Below, one piece after another: positions 1 to 5,195 of a stretch of 5,195 nucleotides of DNA; position 1 is the first letter of the stretch, and every line of letters begins with the position of its first letter. Position numbers and translations under genes: made by a program. The DNA is taken from NCBI GenBank assembly GCA_002703045.1, contig PAEG01000040.1:8883-14077 (forward strand). Direction: 5' to 3'. A model generated the notes under the pieces. The model saw nothing but the letters and a program-made list of their open reading frames with translations. It did no database searches and was not told where the DNA came from. The DNA is from Acidimicrobiaceae bacterium. Lineage in GTDB: Bacteria; Actinomycetota; Acidimicrobiia; Acidimicrobiales; UBA8592.

Positions 1-765
1 TTAGACCCATTAGTAGCTATGAGTTGGATAGCGGCTAGGACAGAGAAGTTGAAATTTGGACCATCTGTTATGGTTCTACCCGGACGCAATCCAGTGCTCC
101 TTGCAAAATCATTTGCTAGTCTCGACAGGATTTCGAATGGTCGAGTACTCCCCGCCTTTGGGCTAGGAGCTGTGAATTTAGCTGAGCATCAGGCATTTGG
201 ACTCGAGAGAAAAGATAGGTCCCCGTGGTTCGATGAAGCTTTGCCACTCATGCGCCGTTTATGGGAAGAGGATAGTGTCAGTCATAGTGGCCAGCGATTC
301 CAACTTACTGATGTTCGAGTTAAGCCAAAACCGATTCAAAATCCTCTGGATATTTGGCTGGGAGGCATTGCTCCCTCTGAATTGAAACGAGTAGGCCGCT
401 TGGGAGATGGTTGGCTCCCTAGCTTCTGCACTCCAAACGATATAGCTGAAGCTATACCTGAAATTGATAAGCACTCTATTAGTGCCAATCGAGAAGTTAT
501 CGACCGAGAGCACTTTGGTGTCCTAATCATATATACGGCTGATGGCTCGATCCCCGATCAGATTGTTCAAGCAGTTCAAAGTAGAAGACCAGAAATTAAA
601 GCAGGAGATATCATTGTTCAAAATCGCAAAGAATTATCTGCTCGGATACAAGAATTTATCGAAGTTGGCGCAAGTAAATTTATACTTACTCCCTATGTTG
701 AGCCGGAAGATTGGGAGCAGGAACTCAGTTGCTTAGCTGAGGAAACTCTCCACCTTCAGAATTGA
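1..765 (+). CDS. Luciferase-like (LLM class) F420-dependent-type oxidoreductase, 5' end missing
   Basis: This is the C-terminal 254 residues of a luciferase-like flavin/F420 oxidoreductase. The frame is open from base 1, so the first ATG in the window (base 19) is internal: the bases before it encode LDPLVA, which runs into MSWIAARTEKLKFG, a helix and strand typical of the middle of the family's TIM barrel. Visible signatures in order are the SVMVLPGRNPVLLAKSFASL strand-helix (about residues 12-31), LDRISNGRV (about 41-49) with a Gly-rich strand after it, FDEALPLMRRLW (about 77-88), and P-x-IWLGG followed by LKRVGRLGDGWLP (about 117-140). Full-length members are usually about 280-350 residues, so some tens of residues lie outside the window. 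Members transfer hydride between F420 (or FMN) and varied substrates; substrate and cofactor cannot be told from this fragment. It converges on the metB-family gene with only 12 bases between the stops. Confidence 0.88.
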   Translation, partial: LDPLVAMSWIAARTEKLKFGPSVMVLPGRNPVLLAKSFASLDRISNGRVLPAFGLGAVNLAEHQAFGLERKDRSPWFDEALPLMRRLWEEDSVSHSGQRFQLTDVRVKPKPIQNPLDIWLGGIAPSELKRVGRLGDGWLPSFCTPNDIAEAIPEIDKHSISANREVIDREHFGVLIIYTADGSIPDQIVQAVQSRRPEIKAGDIIVQNRKELSARIQEFIEVGASKFILTPYVEPEDWEQELSCLAEETLHLQN

Positions 766-777
766 GCCCAACTGACT

Positions 778-1932
778 TTATGAGAGAGCATTACTAAGAT
801 CCTCTAAAAGGTCATCAGTTGTTTCAATTCCTACGGATAGCCTTATTAGTGAATCATCAACTTCAAGCGGAGATCCTTCTGCTGATAAATGAGTCATTGC
901 AGCAGGAACTTCGATTAACGACTCTACAGCCCCGAGTGATTCAGCGAGAGTGAACAACTTAGTGCTACCTGCTACCATGCGGGCAGCTTCAGGGCCACCA
1001 TGAACAGTGAATGACACCATCCCTCCAAATTTTTTCATCTGCTTCTTCGCTATATCGTGAGTCGGGTGGCTTGAAAGGCCAGGGTATAGCACATCGGCAA
1101 CTTTCGGATGGCCATCGAGAAATGTAACGATTCTTTCAGCATTGTCACAGTGCCGATCCATTCGGACTGAAAGAGTTTTAACGCCTCGAAGGAGCAGGTA
1201 GCAATCCCATGGCGCTGGTACAGCTCCTATCGCATTCTGAAGGAACCCGATCTCTTGGTCTAGTTCTGGAGAGTTCGTAGCTATAAAGCCTCCAACTACA
1301 TCTGAATGCCCGCCAAGATATTTTGTTGCTGAGTGCACTACAAAGTCGGCGCCATGTGCGAGAGGTTGCTGAAGATAGGGAGTAGCGAATGTATTATCGA
1401 CGACGCACCAAGCGCCGATGGAGTGCGCTACCTCTGATAACATTTCTATATCAACGACTGATAGCAGCGGGTTTGATGGCGTCTCAGCCCAGACGACTCG
1501 CGTCCTATCTGTAAGGCAGTTCTCAATATTCTCTCTTTTGGAAAAGTCTGCAGCGGACCAAGTAACTCCCATGCGTGTGAGAACTTTGGAAATTAAGCGA
1601 AAGGTTCCGCCATACGCATCATTGCCCATAACTATGTGATCTCCAGGATTCAAGAGCCTTAGGATCGTATCTTCAGCCGCCATACCGCTAGCGAATGCTC
1701 TTCCGAACTCAGCGCCTTCTAACGCTGCAACACTTATCTCTAAAGCATCTCTTGTAGGGTTTCCAGTTCTCGAATACTCATACCCCCGATCCTTACCAAC
1801 TTCGTCCTGTTCATACGTTGTTGTTTGGTAGACCGGAACAGTTATAGCACCAGTTTGTGGGTCAGGTTTTTGGCCGGCATGTATTGCCCTGGTTTCGAAT
1901 CCCCAACGCTCATCCATATTCTCTCTAGCCAT
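778..1932 (-). CDS. metB: Cystathionine gamma-synthase / gamma-lyase (PLP-dependent, MetB family)
   Basis: The 384-residue protein has the usual length for the Cys/Met-metabolism PLP family (fold type I) and is cytosolic. Key features visible: YEYSRTGNPTR (51-61), whose Tyr53 and Arg55 correspond to the residues that reach the PLP phosphate of the partner subunit; ASGMAA (81-86), the phosphate-binding turn; Asp179 in VVDNTFATP, which pairs with the PLP ring nitrogen; Lys204 in SATKYLGGHSD, the PLP Schiff-base lysine; and the C-terminal LAESLGAVESLIE plus RLSVGIE substrate-carboxylate region. Family members either join an activated homoserine to cysteine (gamma-synthase) or split cystathionine into cysteine, 2-oxobutyrate and ammonia (gamma-lyase). 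Sequence alone does not separate these, but cotranscription with cbs favours the lyase role. The chosen ATG (1932) overlaps the cbs stop by 8 bases and has GGGAAAGG six bases upstream, which supports it over the ATG five codons later. Confidence 0.95.
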   Translation of the reverse strand: MARENMDERWGFETRAIHAGQKPDPQTGAITVPVYQTTTYEQDEVGKDRGYEYSRTGNPTRDALEISVAALEGAEFGRAFASGMAAEDTILRLLNPGDHIVMGNDAYGGTFRLISKVLTRMGVTWSAADFSKRENIENCLTDRTRVVWAETPSNPLLSVVDIEMLSEVAHSIGAWCVVDNTFATPYLQQPLAHGADFVVHSATKYLGGHSDVVGGFIATNSPELDQEIGFLQNAIGAVPAPWDCYLLLRGVKTLSVRMDRHCDNAERIVTFLDGHPKVADVLYPGLSSHPTHDIAKKQMKKFGGMVSFTVHGGPEAARMVAGSTKLFTLAESLGAVESLIEVPAAMTHLSAEGSPLEVDDSLIRLSVGIETTDDLLEDLSNALS

Positions 1933-3301
1933 TTTTTGCCTTTCCCGATCTTTGCAAATATGACAATATATCGGAGGCTGAGATTACTGCTATGGGACGG
2001 CCTTTATCTACCGCTATCAAGGTCTGGTCATGCTCGAGTTTGAAAAGAACCGACCTTATGGATTCACCAGATCCGACAAAATTCATTCGAGGACCCATCA
2101 CTTCTGAACACTTCATTTCGAAGAATCCTTTTTCGAATGACCGAATTTGTAGTTGGGTTTCATCAATAGTCCCCTTTATTTCGGCGGCCGACAAAGGAAG
2201 ACTTCCTTGGGCGACAATGATTCTCGATAAATTGTATTGCTGGATAAGCTCTACTGCTTTGGTTACTGTGTCATCAGGCTGAACATACACAATATTCGGA
2301 ACCTCTGATGTTCTACCATCAATTATCTCTTGGATCGTAGGACCTTCATCAGAGAGGAAACCATATTGCATCATCCATTCATCGTTAAAGATTTTTGATA
2401 GGTATCCTCGACCAGAGTCAGGTAGCAAAACTACTACTAGGTCTTCTTCAGAAAGCTCACTCGCAACAGTTATCGCCGCATCAACAGCGGTGCCGCAGGA
2501 CCCTCCGATGAGGAGACCTTCCTGCCTTGAAACTTCCCGAGTTCGATGGAAAGACTGGGCGTCACTGACTGCAATTACCCTGTCTATGAGTGCCGGGTCG
2601 TATGTTTCAGGCCAGAAATCTTCCCCCACTCCCTCAACAAGGTATGGACGACCATCTCCCCCACTATAAACAGAGCCCTCTGGGTCTGCGGCAATAACTT
2701 GGATATCTGGGTTTTGCTCTTTGAGGTATTTCCCTACTCCACATAGGGTTCCTCCTGTTCCTGCTCCAGCGACAAAATGTGTTACTTTCCCGTCAGTCTG
2801 CTCCCAAATCTCTGGCCCCGTTGTCACGTAATGTGACAACGGATTGATTGGGTTGCTGTACTGGTTTGGTCTGAATGCGCCAGGACGCTCATTGACTAGT
2901 CTTTCAGCAGTGGAATAATACGATCTTGGGTCTTCTGGAGCTACATCGACCGGGCAAACAATCACTTCAGCACCATACGCTTTTAATAGGTCTACTTTCT
3001 CAGGACTTACTTTGTCAGTCATTACGAACACACAGTCATACCCTCTTTGAGCAGCAACTATCGCGAGACCTACACCAGTGTTCCCTGACGTTGGTTCTAT
3101 AATTGTTGACCCTGGGCTAAGGAGACCCTCTTCTTCTGCAGCATCTATCATCGCAAGCGCGGGCCGATCTTTCACGCTCCCACCGGGATTCGTTGTCTCA
3201 ACTTTCGCTACGATAGGACATGCAATACCCTCTGTGACACGGGTTAGGCGCACCATGGGGGTTCTGCCGATAAGGTCAAGGACTGAATCTGCAATATCCA
3301 T
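1925..3301 (-). CDS. cbs: Cystathionine beta-synthase with C-terminal CBS-domain pair
   Basis: This 458-residue PLP enzyme (fold type II) condenses serine and homocysteine to cystathionine, the first step of reverse transsulfuration. Catalytic core, about residues 1-315: IGRTPMVRL (11-19); NPGGSVKDR (38-46) with PLP lysine Lys44; TSGNTG (71-76), the substrate loop; GAGTGGT (179-185), the PLP phosphate loop; DPEGSVYSGG (206-215); GGSCG (266-270) with Ser268 near the pyridine nitrogen; and PDSGRGYLSK (294-303). Residues about 320-450 look like two CBS (Bateman) repeats, the second starting near CSEVMGP (398-404), which in this family can bind regulatory adenosyl ligands. There is no N-terminal haem region as in the human enzyme. 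The length and motifs resemble the mycobacterial Cbs. I chose ATG 3301 because family homology starts at MDIADSVLDLIG. The frame stays open to 3484, but that 61-residue extension has no family match and lies across the divergent dehydrogenase gene. The stop overlaps the next gene's start by 8 bases. Confidence 0.95.
   Translation of the reverse strand: MDIADSVLDLIGRTPMVRLTRVTEGIACPIVAKVETTNPGGSVKDRPALAMIDAAEEEGLLSPGSTIIEPTSGNTGVGLAIVAAQRGYDCVFVMTDKVSPEKVDLLKAYGAEVIVCPVDVAPEDPRSYYSTAERLVNERPGAFRPNQYSNPINPLSHYVTTGPEIWEQTDGKVTHFVAGAGTGGTLCGVGKYLKEQNPDIQVIAADPEGSVYSGGDGRPYLVEGVGEDFWPETYDPALIDRVIAVSDAQSFHRTREVSRQEGLLIGGSCGTAVDAAITVASELSEEDLVVVLLPDSGRGYLSKIFNDEWMMQYGFLSDEGPTIQEIIDGRTSEVPNIVYVQPDDTVTKAVELIQQYNLSRIIVAQGSLPLSAAEIKGTIDETQLQIRSFEKGFFEMKCSEVMGPRMNFVGSGESIRSVLFKLEHDQTLIAVDKGRPIAVISASDILSYLQRSGKAKNG
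1939..1946 (-). promoter_or_regulatory. Probable ribosome binding site for the metB-family gene
   Basis: On the minus strand GGGAAAGG lies six bases before the ATG at 1932, inside the last codons of cbs. The AAGG core and spacing fit a Shine-Dalgarno site. It decides the start in favour of 1932 and suggests that the gene is translated from the cbs transcript. This is inferred from sequence alone. Confidence 0.5.
2818..2842. repeat. Perfect inverted repeat, 10-base arms with 5-base centre, inside cbs
   Basis: The left arm CCGTTGTCAC (2818-2827) and right arm GTGACAACGG (2833-2842) are exact reverse complements around the centre GTAAT. The next outward pair (C2817/A2843) does not match. It covers cbs codons 154-162 (P-L-S-H-Y-V-T-T-G). 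In cbs mRNA it could fold as a 10-pair stem with a 5-base loop. No run of U follows it, so it is not an intrinsic terminator. It could be an operator-like site, an mRNA hairpin or a chance result of codon choice; the function is unknown. Confidence 0.6.
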
Positions 3302-3368
3302 ATATTGACCATAGTGCCGAACCTCTAGTCTCCCACCCAAATAAGTGACTTGGTGAAATGAACACCCT
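3302..3368. other. Divergent intergenic region between cbs and the dehydrogenase gene
   Basis: These 67 bases separate two divergent start codons and are the only place in the window where promoters for both complete units would be expected outside coding sequence. On the plus strand a TTGACC (3305-3310) resembles a -35 box, followed 15 bases later by TAGTCT (3326-3331), a poor -10 at short spacing. No clear Shine-Dalgarno site precedes the dehydrogenase ATG at 3369; GGTG at 3352-3355 is weak and distant. No operator palindrome or riboswitch is evident. Confidence 0.5.
3308..3313 (-). promoter_or_regulatory. Candidate -10 element for a leaderless cbs transcript
   Basis: On the minus strand TATGGT (matching TAnnnT) ends six bases before the A of the cbs ATG at 3301, so transcription could start at or next to the start codon. 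No good Shine-Dalgarno sequence sits at normal spacing before this ATG; the purine stretches GGGAG and GAGG are about 20 bases or more upstream. Leaderless mRNAs with this geometry are common in actinobacteria. I see no convincing -35 box. This is a weak prediction. Confidence 0.25.
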
Positions 3369-4301
3369 ATGAAAATTAAAAATAAGAATATTGAAGAAGT
3401 TAAGTTAGCCGTTGAACCAGATAATTGGCGGCGAGAGAAATTGGTAGAAGCGGTGGTAACAGCGGGTGCCTCAGTTAGTCCCATTGATGAGGCTAGTGGC
3501 CTTATCTGGGCTGACCCTAGCCGTCCTGAGTTGCTCCCTAACTTACTGGCGTCGAATTTAGAATGGGTCCAGCTTCCTTTTGCAGGGATAGAACCTTTTC
3601 TGCCAATGCTTGATGACCAGCGAACATGGACTTGCGGAAAGGGCGTATATTCTCAACCGGTGGCGGAACATGTACTGGGATCGATTCTTGCTTTAAAACG
3701 TGGCCTTATAACCTACGCTAGGACAAAAGGATGGAGTGCGCCGGTTGGTGAGACCTTGTTCGGATCTCATGTTGTAATTCTTGGAGCAGGCGGGATAGCG
3801 AATAACCTACTTCCCTTATTGTCTGCCTTTGATTGTGAAACGACCGTAGTCAGGAGGTCAAAGGAGAAGGTTCCTAACGCAACCCACACAGCCTGTCTTG
3901 AGGATCTACCCAATGTCCTTCCGTCAGCTGACGTTGTAGTGCTTGCACTTGCCTTAACCCCAGCAACTACCAGAATCGTGGATACCTCCTTTTTAGGGAT
4001 GATGTCGGAAAAAGCAGTGCTCGTGAACGTCGCAAGAGGGAGGCATGTTGTGACTGCTGATCTTGTTGAAGCTCTGCAGTCTGGTCAAATCTTCGGAGCA
4101 GTGCTAGATGTTACAGATCCAGAGCCCCTTCCAGATAACCATGTTTTATGGGAGTTGGAGAATTGCCTCATTACGCCCCACATCGGGAATACGCCTGAAA
4201 TGGGTATTGAACTATTAGCTTCGAGGGTGGAAGAGAATGTTCGAAGATATATATCAGGTGATTCGTTGCTGGGCGAACTGGATTTAGAGCTTGGCTATTG
4301 A
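3369..4301 (+). CDS. D-isomer-specific 2-hydroxyacid dehydrogenase, NAD(P)-dependent
   Basis: The complete 310-residue cytosolic oxidoreductase interconverts a D-2-hydroxyacid and its 2-oxoacid; the substrate is unknown. The substrate domain comes first, and SQPVAEHVLGSILALKRGL (95-113) leads into the Rossmann domain. The nucleotide loop is GAGGIA (139-144), with Ala144 where the usual GxGxxG has its third Gly. The strand that normally ends in an NAD-selecting Asp reads VVRRS (160-164), which hints at NADP(H). The catalytic triad is complete: Arg223 (NVARGR), Glu252 (DPEPLP) and His271 (TPHIGN). The tail LLGELDLELGY resembles actinobacterial members sometimes labelled phosphoglycerate dehydrogenase, but it lacks the long C-terminal regulatory domains of many SerA proteins. 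ATG 3369 is the first start after an in-frame stop (3354-3356), and core homology begins near residue 11 (VKLAVEP); the first dozen codons are strikingly A-rich. It is divergent from cbs and overlaps the next gene's stop by 7 bases. Confidence 0.92.
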   Translation: MKIKNKNIEEVKLAVEPDNWRREKLVEAVVTAGASVSPIDEASGLIWADPSRPELLPNLLASNLEWVQLPFAGIEPFLPMLDDQRTWTCGKGVYSQPVAEHVLGSILALKRGLITYARTKGWSAPVGETLFGSHVVILGAGGIANNLLPLLSAFDCETTVVRRSKEKVPNATHTACLEDLPNVLPSADVVVLALALTPATTRIVDTSFLGMMSEKAVLVNVARGRHVVTADLVEALQSGQIFGAVLDVTDPEPLPDNHVLWELENCLITPHIGNTPEMGIELLASRVEENVRRYISGDSLLGELDLELGY

Positions 4302-5195
4302 TTTGGCTCTTGGACTATCGACTCGAAAACCATATAGCCGCCGACGTTTTTTAACATCCGTAAAGTACGTTTAGTCACCGCTTGCGTACCTTCGAACTCA
4401 ATGAGCCCCGAAGGAACGGTAATAGATCCAAAAGATTTTATGGTTTCTGCCACTATCCTGCTATCAGCCGTTCCCGCAAAGTTCACAGCTTGGAACCATA
4501 ATTCTGCAAGGTCAGCGCCTAGGATATATCGGCCACTAGCTGGGGGAATCCCATCGACATTCTGAAAGTTAACTGCAGCCTGATTGACCCCCACGTATGG
4601 GTCATCCCCTCTTGTACTAGCAAATGAAACCATCCTAAAATCTCCTAAATTTGGAATATCAGAGGTGAAAAACGAGGCGCTATCCAATGAGGGGCCCGCA
4701 ACTATTGGGGTCAGCCATCCTGCTCCTCGAATCAGTTGCAAGGTTAGAACGCCTACCCTATTGGTGGCGCATATCGCTATCACGTCAACATCAAGTGACC
4801 CTAATCTGTCGGCTGGACCTATCACAGATGGTGCCGTTACCATGTTCACCGCTGACTCTACGGTCGATCTACCCCCTAAATTCCTCCATCTATCTCGAAA
4901 AGCAATACATTCTTGAATTGTTTCTGGCACAGTATCGTCCCAAAATATCGCAGCTGTTCGGTTTCCCTCTCCCCAAAGGTGGTCGGCGAGTTGCGCTCCA
5001 TAGACCTTCGGGCGTGTAACCATTGAAAAAGCAAGAGTATCGACCTCACCTAAACCCCAGTCTTCTTCAGAAGCGCATGGAGATATCAAGAGAACCTCTG
5101 CTTCTTTGGCCTGCTTGATTGCTGGTGCGGCAAAATCTAATTCACAGGTAACGACAAGAAGTTGAACACCTGACTTGATTAGTTTCTCTGCAGCG
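4295..5195 (-). CDS. Periplasmic-binding-protein-like (branched-chain amino acid type) ABC substrate-binding protein, 5' end missing
   Basis: The visible 299 residues match the general pattern of periplasmic binding protein family 6 (LivJ/LivK-like solute receptors). The frame remains open to the right edge: codons before the TTG at 5089 read AAEKLIKSGVQLLVVTCELD, the helix-strand that normally precedes the ligand-cleft segment AEVLLISPCAS (32-42), so 5089 is not the start. Further landmarks are VYGAQLADHLWGEGNRTAAIFWDD (about 64-87), a classic hinge-strand pattern; VDVIAICATNRVGVLTLQLIRGAGWLTPIVAG (about 136-167); and YILGADLAELWFQAVNFAG (about 223-241), the late helix typical of the family. 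The N-terminus, where a signal peptide or lipobox would lie, is outside the window. Members usually bind amino acids, amides or small organic acids for ABC import; the ligand here cannot be inferred, and no permease or ATPase gene is visible. It is less conserved-looking than its neighbours, so the family call is moderate. Confidence 0.72.
   Translation of the reverse strand, partial: AAEKLIKSGVQLLVVTCELDFAAPAIKQAKEAEVLLISPCASEEDWGLGEVDTLAFSMVTRPKVYGAQLADHLWGEGNRTAAIFWDDTVPETIQECIAFRDRWRNLGGRSTVESAVNMVTAPSVIGPADRLGSLDVDVIAICATNRVGVLTLQLIRGAGWLTPIVAGPSLDSASFFTSDIPNLGDFRMVSFASTRGDDPYVGVNQAAVNFQNVDGIPPASGRYILGADLAELWFQAVNFAGTADSRIVAETIKSFGSITVPSGLIEFEGTQAVTKRTLRMLKNVGGYMVFESIVQEPNQ

Noticed and set aside
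441..456. Inverted repeat TATAGCT-GA-AGCTATA inside the oxidoreductase gene.
   Set aside because: Seven-base arms are expected a few times by chance in a window this size, the 2-base centre cannot form a hairpin loop without opening pairs, and the position is mid-gene.
19..765. ATG at base 19 as the true start of the luciferase-like oxidoreductase.
   Set aside because: The frame is open to base 1 and the six preceding codons (LDPLVA) continue the family's conserved helix, so the gene starts outside the window.
3302..3484. A 61-residue N-terminal extension of cystathionine beta-synthase from an ATG at 3484, including a hydrophobic stretch SIFLFLIFIGCSF that mimics a signal peptide or lipobox.
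   Set aside because: It has no resemblance to the family, which begins at MDIADSV. It would be antisense to the start of the well-supported dehydrogenase gene and would put a secretion-like signal on a cytosolic PLP enzyme. The hydrophobic residues arise from the antisense of the A-rich dehydrogenase start.
4286..4310. AGAGC ... GCTCT pairing across the tail-to-tail overlap as a bidirectional terminator.
   Set aside because: The stem is only five pairs with a 15-base loop and no T-run follows on either strand.
4584..5019. Two plus-strand open frames of about 110 residues opposite the substrate-binding protein gene, possible toxin or small-protein genes.
   Set aside because: They overlap a recognisable gene on the other strand, have low-complexity uninformative translations, and show no family motifs or start signals.
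4295..5089. TTG at 5089 as the start of the substrate-binding protein.
   Set aside because: Coding similarity continues upstream in the same frame to the window edge, and the TTG lies in the middle of a beta strand of the fold.

Overview
The window reads as a compact stretch of ordinary bacterial chromosome. Five protein genes fill almost all of it, and the longest gap between genes is 67 bases. Three things suggest an uncultured actinobacterium-like organism, perhaps an aquatic one, because base composition looks moderate rather than GC-rich: a luciferase-like oxidoreductase of the F420-dependent type, a cystathionine beta-synthase next to a MetB-family enzyme resembling the mycobacterial pair from memory, and a D-2-hydroxyacid dehydrogenase with an actinobacterial-looking C-terminus. 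This assignment is inference; no rRNA or other marker gene is present.

Layout: (1) 1-765, plus strand, is the 3' part of a luciferase-like oxidoreductase gene cut by the left edge. (2) 778-3301, minus strand, is a two-gene operon transcribed leftward: cbs (cystathionine beta-synthase, 1925-3301), then a cystathionine gamma-synthase/gamma-lyase gene (778-1932). The two genes overlap by 8 bases. (3) 3302-3368 is a short divergent intergenic region holding the starts of cbs and of the next gene. (4) 3369-4301, plus strand, is a complete D-2-hydroxyacid dehydrogenase. (5) 4295-5195, minus strand, is the 3' part of a periplasmic-binding-protein-like gene cut by the right edge. Its stop overlaps the end of the dehydrogenase gene tail to tail by 7 bases.

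The only clear functional unit is the cbs-metB pair. Together the two enzymes can carry sulfur from homocysteine through cystathionine to cysteine (reverse transsulfuration), or the second can make cystathionine for methionine synthesis. The other three genes share no evident pathway with it.

I found no mobile element, CRISPR array, RNA gene or convincing new system. The most notable unexplained signal is a perfect inverted repeat with 10-base arms and a 5-base centre inside cbs (2818-2842).
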